DNA of 44,816 nucleotides. Origin: Gaiellasilicea sp963730405. GTDB lineage: Bacteria; Actinomycetota; Thermoleophilia; Gaiellales; Gaiellaceae. Every line of letters starts with the position of its first letter. Position 1 is the stretch's first letter. Made by a program: the position numbers and the translations under genes. The stretch spans positions 1-44,816 of the forward strand of contig CAVSRW010000010.1 of the NCBI GenBank assembly GCA_963730405.1. The letters run 5' to 3'. This document shows positions 38,816 to 44,816 of this stretch, piece by piece. The notes beneath the pieces were generated by a model. It searched no databases. It had not been told where the DNA came from and was given only the letters and a program-made list of their open reading frames with translations.

Positions 38816-40498
38816 ATGATCGCGCGCGCCTCCCAGCTCTTCCTGCCGACCCTGCGCGACGCGCCCGCCGACGCCGAGGCGCTCTCGCACAAGCTGCTCG
38901 TCCGCGGCGGCTTCATCCGCCAGGTCAGCGCCGGTCTCTGGACGTTCCTGCCGCTGGGCTGGCGCGTGCACCGGAAGGTCGAGCAGATCGTCCGGGAGGA
39001 GATGGATGCGATCGGCGCCCAGGAGATGCTCGCGCCCGTGCTCACGCCCGCGGAGCTCTGGATCACCTCCGGCCGCCACGGCATTCCCGAGCTCTTCAGG
39101 CTCAAGGACCGGAACGCCCGCGACTACGTCCTCCCGCTCACGCACGAGGAGACGTTCACCTTCCACGCGCTCGAGCTGCAGAGCTACCGGCAGCTGCCGC
39201 AGGCGTGGTACCACTTCCAGTCGAAGGGCCGCGACGAGCCGCGCCCGCGCGGCGGGCTCCTGCGGGTCCGCGAGTTCATCATGAAGGACTCGTATTCGTT
39301 CGACCGGGACGAGGCCGGCCTCGACGTCAGCTTTCAGGCCCACAAGGGCGCGTACGAGCGGATCTGGAAGCGCTGCGGCCTCGAGACGTACTGCGTCCTG
39401 GCCGAGAGCGGGATGATGGGCGGCACCGAGTCGTTCGACTACCTCGCACCCTCCGGCGCCGGCGAGAACACGCTCGTCACCTGCGAGAACGGCGACTACG
39501 CGGCCGACCTCGAGATCGCGCGCGGCGTCCCGAAGGCGCCCGAGTTCCCCGAACGGCTCGACGCACCTGCCGAGATCGAGACACCGGACACGCGCACCTG
39601 CGAGGCGCTCGCCGAGCTGCTCTCGATCGATCTCGCAGCCACGTCGAAGGCGATGCCGGTGATGCGGGCGGACGGCACGCTCGTGCTCGCGCTGCTGCGC
39701 GGCGACGACCGGCTCGAGGAGGCGAAATTGCAGAGCGCGCTCGGAGCGGACTTCCGGCCGGCGACCGAGGAGGAGGTCGTCGCCGGCTTCGGCGCCGAGG
39801 GTGGCTCGCTCGGCCCCGTCGGCTTCACGGGGCCGGTGATCGCAGACGAGGCGCTCCGCGAGGGGCAGTTCGTCGCCGGCGCGAACCGCACGGGCTGGCA
39901 CCTGCGCGGCGTCGAGGCAGGGCGCGACTTCGAGCCGGAGTTCGCGGACATCCGCCAGCCGAAGGAGGGTGACGCCTGCCCGGTCTGCGGCGGTTCGCTC
40001 CGTTTCCAGACGGCGATCGAGGTCGGTCACATCTTCAAGCTCGGCACCCGCTACTCGGAGTCGTTCGGCGCCAGGTACCTGAGCGAGGACGGGGTCGAGC
40101 GTCCGATCGTGATGGGCTCCTACGGGATCGGCCCCGGGCGCGTGCTCGCGGCCGCCGTCGAGCAGCACGGGAGCGAGAACGAGATGGTCTGGCCGAGGGA
40201 GATCGCTCCGTACGACGTCCACGTCGTCGTGCTCGGTTGGGACAACCCCGAGCTCGTTGGGATCGGCGAGCAGGTCGCGGCGGCACTGTCGGTGGAGGGC
40301 CTCGACGTCCTCCTCGACGACCGCGAGCTTCGCCCGGGCGAGAAGTTCGCCGACGCCGACCTGATCGGCTGCCCGCTCCGGGTCACCGTCGGCAAGAAGA
40401 CGCTCGAGGACGGCGCCGTCGACCTCAAGGACCGTCTGAACGGCGACGAATCCCGCGTTGCGAGTTTGGACCTCGCAAAACGGGTAGTCGCTCGTTAA
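38816..40498 (+). CDS. proS: prolyl-tRNA synthetase (bacterial type with editing domain)
   Basis: A 560-aa class II synthetase. RASQLFLPTLRDAPADAEAL and RGGFIRQVSAGLWTFLPLGWRV (motif 1 region), TSGRHGIPELFRLKDR, the motif 2 region (REFIMKDSYSFDRDE), an inserted YbaK-like editing domain (about 225-375), motif 3 GSYGIGPGRVLAAAVE and a C-terminal anticodon-binding domain ending LDLAKRVVAR. It is in frame with ispG as written, but ATG 38816 is where ProS homology starts, and the join is probably due to a base error. No T-box leader precedes it. TAATG junction with the following HTH gene. Confidence 0.95.
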   Translation: MIARASQLFLPTLRDAPADAEALSHKLLVRGGFIRQVSAGLWTFLPLGWRVHRKVEQIVREEMDAIGAQEMLAPVLTPAELWITSGRHGIPELFRLKDRNARDYVLPLTHEETFTFHALELQSYRQLPQAWYHFQSKGRDEPRPRGGLLRVREFIMKDSYSFDRDEAGLDVSFQAHKGAYERIWKRCGLETYCVLAESGMMGGTESFDYLAPSGAGENTLVTCENGDYAADLEIARGVPKAPEFPERLDAPAEIETPDTRTCEALAELLSIDLAATSKAMPVMRADGTLVLALLRGDDRLEEAKLQSALGADFRPATEEEVVAGFGAEGGSLGPVGFTGPVIADEALREGQFVAGANRTGWHLRGVEAGRDFEPEFADIRQPKEGDACPVCGGSLRFQTAIEVGHIFKLGTRYSESFGARYLSEDGVERPIVMGSYGIGPGRVLAAAVEQHGSENEMVWPREIAPYDVHVVVLGWDNPELVGIGEQVAAALSVEGLDVLLDDRELRPGEKFADADLIGCPLRVTVGKKTLEDGAVDLKDRLNGDESRVASLDLAKRVVAR

Positions 40499-40797
40499 TG
40501 GCTCGCAAGCGGAAGTACAGCGAGGAGGACTTCGGGCGCACGATCGAGCGCCTGATGGGGGAGACGGGGCTCACCTACAGGGGTCTCGCCGCCAAGACCG
40601 GCCTGTCGGCCGGCTACCTCAACCACCTCGTGCACGGCAACCGGCCGGTGCCCTCGAAGGAGGTCGTCGCCCGCCTCGCGACGGCGCTCGGCGTCGAGCC
40701 GGAGCATTTCCGCGAGTACCGCCTGCGCGTGATCGCCGACCGGCTCGAGGAGATGCCCGACCTGGTCGACCGGCTGTACAAGCGCCTCGCCGTCTGA
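40498..40797 (+). CDS. small XRE-type helix-turn-helix protein
   Basis: A 99-aa protein. A Cro/C1-type HTH occupies about residues 14-70 (LTYRGLAAKTGLSAGYLNHLVHGNRPVPSKEV), with a basic N-terminus MARKRKYSEEDFG and a helical C-terminal tail (DRLEEMPDLVDRLYKRLAV). It overlaps the proS stop (TAATG), so it is co-expressed with the synthetase. Likely a DNA-binding regulator; target unknown. Confidence 0.85.
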   Translation: MARKRKYSEEDFGRTIERLMGETGLTYRGLAAKTGLSAGYLNHLVHGNRPVPSKEVVARLATALGVEPEHFREYRLRVIADRLEEMPDLVDRLYKRLAV

Positions 40798-40803
40798 CGG
40801 CAC

Positions 40804-42450
40804 CTAGCCGCGGGGGAGGATCAGCTCGAAGCGGGCGCCGCCGTCGCCGGGGTGGTAGAGGAGCTCGCCGCCGTGTGCGTTTGCGTATGCCTTCGCGATC
40901 GCGAGCCCGAGTCCGCTGCCCTGGCCGGTCCCGCCCCGCTCGAACCGGTCGAAGAGCCGCGGGAGAAGCTCCTCAGGCACGCCCTCGCCCGCGTCCGAGA
41001 CGACGATCCGGACGAACTGGTCGCGCTGGGTCGCCTCGACCCGGATCGGCGCCTTGCCGTAACGAGAGGCGTTTGCAATCAGGTTGGAGACGACACGATC
41101 GAGCACGAGCGGGTCGACGACGATCGCCAGCGCCGGATCGACGGCGACCTCGACCGGCTCCTGCACCGCCGCTGCGGCGACTTCCTCGAGCGCCTGACGC
41201 AGCACGACCGGCCGCGGGTCGATCGTGACCGAGTCGGCGTCGAGCCGGGAGAGGTCGAGGAGCTGCTCGATCAGGCGGCGCATGCGGTCGGCTTGCTCCC
41301 AGGCAGTCGTCTCGAGCTGGCGACGCACATCGGCGCCGAGCGTGTCGCCGCGCTCCCGCAGCGTCGTCAGGATCCCGTAGACGGCGGTCGCGGGCGTGCG
41401 CAGCTCGTGCGAGGCGACGGCGACGAAGCTCAGTTTCAGCTCGTCGAGAGCGACCATGTCGTCGTGGATCCGCGCCTTCTCGATCGCCACCGCGACCCGC
41501 TCCGCGACGAGCTGGAGGAGGTGCGTCTCGTCCCGGGTGAAGAACCTCGGCGACACCGAGCCGACGTGGAGCACGCCGGTGACGTGCCCGCGCACCGCGA
41601 GCGGGACGCCGAGCAGCGTCTTCACGCCGTGCTCGCGCAGGAGCGGGGCGAGCAGGTCGGCGTGATCGATCTCGGCCAGACCGATCGGCCTGCCCTCGGC
41701 CGCGATCCGACCCGCGAAGCCCTGCCCGACGGGGATTCGGGCTCCTTCCTCGACGGCTCCCGCGATCCCGGCCGACGCCCGCACGACCAGCTCACGCCGC
41801 TTCTCGTCGAGCAGCATCACCGCGCAGGTGTCGACTTCGAGGATGCCGCGGATGCGCTCGAGCAGCTCCGTCAGGAGTACGTCGAGCTCGAGATGGGCGA
41901 GGCCCGCGTCGACGACTGCCTGCACGTCTTCGAGGCGCTTGCGCGCGGCGCGCTCCTCGTCGTACGCCAGCGCGCGCGAGATCGCGATCGCGACGCGGTC
42001 GGCGGCCAGCTGCAGGAGATCGACGTCCTCACGGGTGAAGGACCGCTTCGTCAGCGTGCCGACGTGGAGGACGCCGAGCGGCCGGCCGTCGACGACGAGC
42101 GGCACGCCCGCGAGGCTCACGATCCCCTTGCGACGGAGCAGGGGGTTGATGACGTCGGCGTGCTCGACGTCGGGGAGCACGACCGGTCGCAGCTCGGCGG
42201 CGACGCGGCCGGCGAATCCCTTGCCCACTGGGATCCGGACCCGCTGCTCGACCTCCTCCTCGATCCCGGCGGCGGCGTGCGCGACGAGCTCGTGCCGTTC
42301 CTCGTCCAGCAGCAGGATCGCGCACGTGTCGACGTCCAGGAGCGCCCGAATCCGCTCGAGCAGCTCTCCGGCTTCTCCGGGGCCGCCGTACGCCAGGGCC
42401 GCGTCCGTAACGGCCTGCAGCCGATGGAACCGCCCGTCGCGATCGGTCAC
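40804..42450 (-). CDS. sensor histidine kinase with two GAF domains
   Basis: A 548-aa soluble kinase without membrane segments. Two GAF domains in tandem (about 18-160 and 185-335) are clear internal repeats: both contain a -VDTCA-LLDE segment, IPVG-GFAGR-AAE and GVPL-V-G---GVLHVG. A HisKA helix follows with the phospho-acceptor His348 in VASHELRTPATAV, and an HATPase_c domain with N-box NLIANASRYGKAP, DAGEGVPE and GQGSGLGLAIAKAYA. It senses a cytosolic or diffusible ligand through GAF domains. No response regulator is adjacent, so it is an orphan kinase in this window. GTG start. Confidence 0.93.
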   Translation of the reverse strand: MTDRDGRFHRLQAVTDAALAYGGPGEAGELLERIRALLDVDTCAILLLDEERHELVAHAAAGIEEEVEQRVRIPVGKGFAGRVAAELRPVVLPDVEHADVINPLLRRKGIVSLAGVPLVVDGRPLGVLHVGTLTKRSFTREDVDLLQLAADRVAIAISRALAYDEERAARKRLEDVQAVVDAGLAHLELDVLLTELLERIRGILEVDTCAVMLLDEKRRELVVRASAGIAGAVEEGARIPVGQGFAGRIAAEGRPIGLAEIDHADLLAPLLREHGVKTLLGVPLAVRGHVTGVLHVGSVSPRFFTRDETHLLQLVAERVAVAIEKARIHDDMVALDELKLSFVAVASHELRTPATAVYGILTTLRERGDTLGADVRRQLETTAWEQADRMRRLIEQLLDLSRLDADSVTIDPRPVVLRQALEEVAAAAVQEPVEVAVDPALAIVVDPLVLDRVVSNLIANASRYGKAPIRVEATQRDQFVRIVVSDAGEGVPEELLPRLFDRFERGGTGQGSGLGLAIAKAYANAHGGELLYHPGDGGARFELILPRG

Positions 42451-42649
42451 GCCCGAAGAATGGCAGACGGCTCCGCGGTCTGACTAAAGGAAGCTAGCCG
42501 GCCGAGCCGCAGGCGCGGCCGACCCCGACGCGAAACAGTCGTGCTCGTCCCGCCGACACCGGCACACTGGCCGGGCGGGCAGTCTTCGGGCCCCTGGGTG
42601 GGCTAGCACTGACCGGGACCCAGCCGGATAACTACGCCGCCTGGGGTGC

Positions 42650-42655
42650 TACCGT
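42650..42655 (+). promoter_or_regulatory. possible tRNA-Pro -10 element (TACCGT)
   Basis: TACCGT ends 11 bp before the mature tRNA 5' end. The -35 region is not clear. The remaining bases from 42451 to 42649 hold no gene or recognisable element. Confidence 0.35.
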
Positions 42656-42666
42656 GCGGAGCGTCG

Positions 42667-42741
42667 CGGGGCGTGGCGCAGCCTGGTTAGCGCGCTAGTC
42701 TGGGGGACTAGAGGTCCCGAGTTCGAATCTCGGCGCCCCGA
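42667..42741 (+). tRNA. tRNA-Pro(GGG)
   Basis: A complete cloverleaf: acceptor CGGGGCG/CGCCCCG, D-stem GCGC/GCGC, anticodon stem CTAGT/ACTAG with loop CTGGGGG (anticodon GGG, reading CCC), variable loop AGGTC, T-stem CCGAG/CTCGG with loop TTCGAAT, and discriminator A at 42741. The genomic CCA is absent (TGA follows), so the tRNA needs the Cca enzyme. Its 3' half from the anticodon loop on is repeated at 44476-44517, indicating that it is an integration target. Confidence 0.95.
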
Positions 42742-42750
42742 TGAAGGAAA

Positions 42751-42774
42751 AGCCCCGGTAATCGGGGCTCTTCT
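42751..42774 (+). terminator. intrinsic terminator after tRNA-Pro
   Basis: AGCCCCG (42751-42757) pairs with CGGGGCT (42763-42769) around a 5-nt loop and is followed by CTTCT. It stands 9 nt after the tRNA and differs from the terminator that follows the displaced tRNA end at 44517, consistent with it having come in with the inserted element. Confidence 0.75.
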
Positions 42775-42911
42775 ATCGCCGTAACACTCTCTGCATGCCG
42801 CCGCAGCCGACCGTTCGTCGAATGGACGGTGTCATCGTCGCGTTCCCACGGCATCTGATCGCCGGAGACGCACGCCGAAAGTTCGGCGACTAGTAGCCGC
42901 CTCGATGCCGC

Positions 42912-43343
42912 CTACGCTGTCTTCGCCAGACGCGCGTGCGCCTGCTCGTCGCTGAGCAGCCCGGCCACGTACTGCAGCAACTTCCAGGAGATGTCGGGGC
43001 TCGTCTTCGCGATTCGCCGGAAGTCCCAGATCGTGAGCTCGAGGCATTCGAGCCGCGTCTCCGCCGTCACCGTCGCGGCACGCGTGCCTTCGCTGATCAA
43101 TGCAAGCTCTCCGAAATGGTCGCCTGGGCCGAGTCTTACGACTTCCCTTCCGTCGACCACGACGGATGCCTCACCTTCGGTGATGATGAAGAAGCCGATG
43201 CCGCTCATCTCGCCCTGGCGCATGATCGCGGTCCCAGGCTTGAACCACCGGCCTCGGAAATCCCGTCCGATCCGCTTCAACTGTCTCTGATTGAGATCGC
43301 TGAAGAGGGGGACTTGCTTCAGCTGGTCGCTCCGATCGGCCAC
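42912..43343 (-). CDS. cyclic nucleotide-binding domain protein (CRP/PKA-R fold), no output domain
   Basis: A 143-aa stand-alone cNMP-binding domain: LKQVPLFSDLNQRQLKRIG, AIMRQGEMSGIGFFIITEGE (beta-roll), and the phosphate-binding cassette FGELALISEGTRAATVTAET with the Arg that contacts the cyclic phosphate. A short helical C-terminus follows and there is no HTH, so it is not a CRP transcription factor; it may act through protein contacts. It lies inside the tRNA-bounded insertion. GTG start with TAGACT ending exactly 6 nt upstream. The 170 bp between the tRNA terminator and this stop hold nothing recognisable. Confidence 0.9.
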   Translation of the reverse strand: MADRSDQLKQVPLFSDLNQRQLKRIGRDFRGRWFKPGTAIMRQGEMSGIGFFIITEGEASVVVDGREVVRLGPGDHFGELALISEGTRAATVTAETRLECLELTIWDFRRIAKTSPDISWKLLQYVAGLLSDEQAHARLAKTA

Positions 43344-43349
43344 TCGGTG

Positions 43350-43355
43350 AGTCTA
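43350..43355 (-). promoter_or_regulatory. -10 element of the cNMP-binding gene (TAGACT, 6 nt before GTG)
   Basis: On the minus strand TAGACT ends 6 nt before the GTG at 43343, the same leaderless layout as at comB, yggU and ispG. The gene at 44623 has the identical TAGACT-N6-GTG arrangement. Confidence 0.5.
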
Positions 43356-43452
43356 CGCTGAGCGGTAGCACGCGCTCAACAGGACCTCGCGGTTGGACGA
43401 AGAGCTCCGATGCGTCCGCTGCTACCGCCAGTGTCGTGCGTTCCCGAAAGGC

Positions 43453-43578
43453 TTACGGCCCTAGGCAGGTCAGCGCGCCCCTCTCAACCCTGACCGTCTC
43501 GGTCGACAAGTCGAGGACAAACACAAAGTGCGCCCTGAAACGGTCGCCGGTCGTGGCGTTCGTCATGATGTCGTTCAC
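43453..43578 (-). CDS. short open frame, possible gene remnant (41 aa)
   Basis: Starts GTG (V-N-D-I-M-T-N-A-T-T-G-D-R-F) and continues with a beta-strand-like FRAHFVFVLDLSTETVRVE and ends LTCLGP. The composition looks protein-like rather than random, and a stop closes the frame just upstream, so it may be the C-terminal remnant of a gene truncated when the island formed. No promoter or ribosome-binding site is evident. The rest of 43344-43630 holds nothing recognisable. Confidence 0.3.
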   Translation of the reverse strand: MNDIMTNATTGDRFRAHFVFVLDLSTETVRVERGALTCLGP

Positions 43579-43630
43579 CGGTTGACTTCCCCGAGCATGG
43601 CCCTCCGAGGCGCCGCATCACGCGCTGCCG

Positions 43631-43659
43631 TCTTGAACTGAATTAGTGGCAGGAGTAAC
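43631..43659 (+). promoter_or_regulatory. promoter of the secreted orphan
   Basis: A -35 TTGAAC (43631-43636) and a -10 TAACAT (43654-43659) are separated by exactly 17 bp. A leader of about 40 nt follows, with GAAGGAGGGG at 43695-43704 before the ATG. This is a conventional leadered promoter, unlike most in the window. Confidence 0.65.
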
Positions 43660-43706
43660 ATGGTCTCGCCCAGTCGTCTTTATGGGGGACGATTGAAGGA
43701 GGGGCG

Positions 43707-44114
43707 ATGAAGTACTCAGTCGCCGTTCTGGGGGCAGTTGCTGTGGCCCTCGCATCAATTTCGGCGCTCGCGGGAGTGAAGGGCGCGCACTTCGTCGGCG
43801 CACCCTCGATCAGCGAGTCGGGTGCGACGCTTTCAACGGCGGGGAAGGTGGCAGGGCTCGGCGCCGTCGAGCAGATCACTGTCACTGTCTCGGCCGATGC
43901 TGCGTGCATCAATCCGGGGAACAACCATCCGCATGCGGGGAACAAGGAGTCGTTCAGCGCCGCGGGCGACTTCCCCGTGCAGAACGGGAAGGCCGAGTTC
44001 TCGCTCGACCTGCTGGCTTCGTTCCAGCCGGACTGCACTCCGCCGATGACCGTCGATTGGTCGAACATCGTCATCACGGTCACGGCTCCCGGCGTCTCGC
44101 TGACGTTCCCGTAG
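43707..44114 (+). CDS. secreted protein of unknown function (135 aa)
   Basis: MKYSVAVLGAVAVALASISA is a signal peptide with likely cleavage after A-L-A (residue 22). The mature domain of about 110 aa is beta-rich (AVEQITVTVSADAACINPG; KAEFSLDLLASFQPDC; WSNIVITVTAPGVSLTF) with two Cys about 45 residues apart that could form a disulfide, and a polar NNHPHAGNKESF loop. It looks like a small Ig-like or jelly-roll exported domain; no family recognised. It lies in the tRNA-bounded island and has its own promoter. Codon choice is less GC-biased than in flanking housekeeping genes. Confidence 0.85.
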   Translation: MKYSVAVLGAVAVALASISALAGVKGAHFVGAPSISESGATLSTAGKVAGLGAVEQITVTVSADAACINPGNNHPHAGNKESFSAAGDFPVQNGKAEFSLDLLASFQPDCTPPMTVDWSNIVITVTAPGVSLTFP

Positions 44115-44152
44115 GAACGTCTTGGTGGGGGGAGGGCCGTCTCCCCCCACCA
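44102..44152 (+). terminator. two hairpins at the end of the secreted orphan
   Basis: Hairpin 1 GACGTTCC/GGAACGTC (44102-44121, 4-nt loop) spans the stop codon. Hairpin 2 is a perfect 12-bp stem TGGTGGGGGGAG/CTCCCCCCACCA (44123-44152) with a 6-nt loop. No T-tract, but the second stem is stable enough to stop transcription. Its GTGGGGG arm resembles the uppS-cdsA hairpins. From 44153 to 44475 no gene can be supported; several short frames exist without starts or family motifs. Confidence 0.6.
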
Positions 44153-44475
44153 GCCGTCAGCGACCGTTGCGCCGCGGTTGACGCGCTCTCGCGGAACCTC
44201 GCCTCAGCCTGCGTACGGGAGTGTCCCCCCGACACCGCCGTCGACGGGCTCGCAGAACTCGTCCGGGCTGCCGGCGCCGACGCCCTGGCCGTCGGCAAGC
44301 CTGCGCTGGGACTCCGGCGAGCATCATGCGGCGAGCCTATGAGATTGGGCCTAATCAGGGCCAGCCCAAACGCCCCGAGAGCATCCCCAATGACAAGCCA
44401 CGACCGCCGCGCAAACCCGCTTGGCTAACCCGTTCCCGCCGCTTCCGACCACGCGCCGCCACACCTCTGAGGAGC

Positions 44476-44517
44476 CTGGGGGACTAGAGGTCCCGAGCTC
44501 GAATCTCGGCGCCCCGA
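44476..44517 (+). repeat. partial tRNA-Pro (3' half), right attachment-site-like repeat
   Basis: Matches 42700-42741 in 41 of 42 positions, from the anticodon loop CTGGGGG to the discriminator A. The single change is T to C at the first T-loop position. It is followed by CCA (44518-44520), unlike the intact gene. The 5' half (acceptor strand, D-arm) is missing, so it cannot make a tRNA; it is the displaced original 3' end of the target gene. Confidence 0.9.
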
Positions 44518-44521
44518 CCAG

Positions 44522-44547
44522 AAAGGCCCCTGAAAAGGGGCTTTTCT
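44522..44547 (+). terminator. intrinsic terminator behind the partial tRNA
   Basis: GCCCCT (44526-44531) and AGGGGC (44536-44541) pair around GAAA, flanked by AAA and TTTT that extend the stem and provide the U-tract. This is probably the original terminator of the tRNA-Pro gene before insertion. Confidence 0.8.
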
Positions 44548-44575
44548 GTTGCCAGGGCTGGTAACGAAACGGCCC

Positions 44576-44596
44576 ACTCTAGGATTACTCTAGGAT
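44576..44596 (+). repeat. tandem 10-bp direct repeat ACTCTAGGAT
   Basis: Two exact copies (44576-44585 and 44587-44596) one base apart, giving an 11-bp period, about one helical turn. They lie 15 bp upstream of the -10-like TAGACT (44611-44616) of the right-edge gene, a position suited to an activator or recombinase arm site. Confidence 0.6.
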
Positions 44597-44622
44597 CGGG
44601 CGCGCAGTTCTAGACTCAGCCG

Positions 44623-44816
44623 GTGAGCGTCGTTCTCGCCGAGGCCGTCGACCACGCCGTGACGGGCGGCGCTGGCCGAGGCGAACGCGACCGTCGAGGC
44701 GCTGATCCGGCAGGCGCTCCACTGGCACGTCCCTCCGCTCGTTTGGGCGCAGAATGGGCGCAGCCCCGGCGGCGCTGTCCGACCACGCAGGCACGGTCTC
44801 GGAATGGACAACGAGC
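44623..44816 (+). CDS. 5' part of an unidentified gene running off the right edge
   Basis: GTG 44623 has TAGACT ending exactly 6 nt upstream. The first 14 codons read VSVVLAEAVDHAVT; then removal of one G from the GGG at 44664-44666 gives a helical continuation, A-A-L-A-E-A-N-A-T-V-E-A-L-I-R-Q-A-L, to the edge. As written, the frame turns Arg/Gly-rich instead. No family can be named. Confidence 0.4.
   Translation, partial: MSVVLAEAVDHAVTGGAGRGERDRRGADPAGAPLARPSARLGAEWAQPRRRCPTTQARSRNGQR

Larger units (their letters stand above)
42700..44517. mobile_element. tRNA-Pro-bounded mini-island (about 1.8 kb, no integrase)
   Basis: The segment lies between 42-nt direct repeats (42700-42741 and 44476-44517, 41/42 identical, offset 1,776 bp) made of the 3' part of tRNA-Pro from the anticodon loop to the discriminator. 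The left repeat completes an intact tRNA without CCA; the right is a displaced 3' end that still encodes CCA and its terminator. This is what site-specific insertion into a tRNA gene leaves. The content is lower in GC and in codon bias than the flanks: a cyclic-nucleotide-binding-domain gene, a 41-codon remnant-like frame, a secreted orphan with its own promoter, and about 320 bp with no clear gene. No recombinase is present, so it is a remnant or a passively mobilised element. Confidence 0.75.

Noticed and set aside
44221..44487. Arg-rich 88-codon frame in the right part of the island
   Set aside because: Composition is typical of out-of-frame GC-rich DNA, it runs into the tRNA repeat, and it has no ribosome-binding site or promoter.
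1..44816. Replication origin or DnaA-box cluster
   Set aside because: No AT-rich stretch or group of TTWTNCACA-like boxes was seen, and no dnaA/dnaN genes are present.

Overview
The window is a GC-rich, densely packed bacterial chromosome segment (GTG starts are common, most gene junctions are 1-11 bp overlaps). The cell-division run sepF-yggT-divIVA, a LexA-box-controlled ImuB/DUF6504/DnaE2 set, a MurA with Asp in place of the catalytic Cys, and the block rpsB-tsf-pyrH-frr-uppS-cdsA-dxr-rseP-ispG-proS all fit an actinobacterium, most likely a deep-branching class such as Thermoleophilia. The taxon is an inference from gene content and style; no rRNA gene is present.

Layout. 1-6042: a DHFR/RibD-like reductase, pyruvate phosphate dikinase, a zinc-finger rhomboid protease divergent from a frameshifted comB, and a frameshifted UGT-like glycosyltransferase. 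6043-12319: an SOS mutagenesis region with two tandem LexA-type boxes, imuB, a DUF6504 protein and dnaE2, interrupted by three genes on the other strand (YjbR/TfoX-like, a 41-aa membrane peptide, a bicupin). 12323-20586: secreted subtilase, two GH15 glucoamylase-like enzymes, a small membrane protein, a GT4 glycosyltransferase, an endonuclease/exonuclease/phosphatase-fold protein and a class V aminotransferase. 20583-26859: HD hydrolase, murA, a HisB-like protein without its metal ligands, ridA, cca, an orphan, pgeF and yggS. 26872-30448: sepF, yggT, divIVA, yggU, a TraR/DksA zinc-finger protein, lspA, rluD. 30583-40797: translation, UMP kinase, undecaprenyl, phospholipid and MEP-isoprenoid genes ending with proS and a small HTH regulator. 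40804-42450: double-GAF histidine kinase. 42667-44517: a tRNA-Pro(GGG) gene whose 3' 42 nt are repeated 1,776 bp downstream, bracketing a small lower-GC insertion with a cyclic-nucleotide-binding-domain gene and a secreted orphan. A partial gene runs off the right edge.

Functional links. uppS makes the lipid carrier for the peptidoglycan pathway begun by MurA; dxr and ispG feed it isoprenoid precursors; lspA, rseP and cdsA serve the envelope; sepF and divIVA organise division. imuB, the DUF6504 protein and dnaE2 form the damage-inducible translesion machinery.

The main unexplained signals are: (1) the integrase-less tRNA-Pro mini-island; (2) three divergent gene pairs, each separated by only 18-24 bp and sharing a symmetric TAnnnTA -10-like element; (3) a wider pattern of -10 hexamers ending exactly 6 nt before GTG starts (leaderless mRNAs); (4) a palindromic repeat found both between genes and inside the dnaE2 reading frame; (5) three perfect 12-bp hairpins between uppS and cdsA, the last covering the cdsA start; (6) a catalytically stripped HisB paralogue beside murA. 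At least six genes carry single extra bases in C or G runs, which looks like indel error in the assembly rather than decay, so reading frames at those places should be treated with care.
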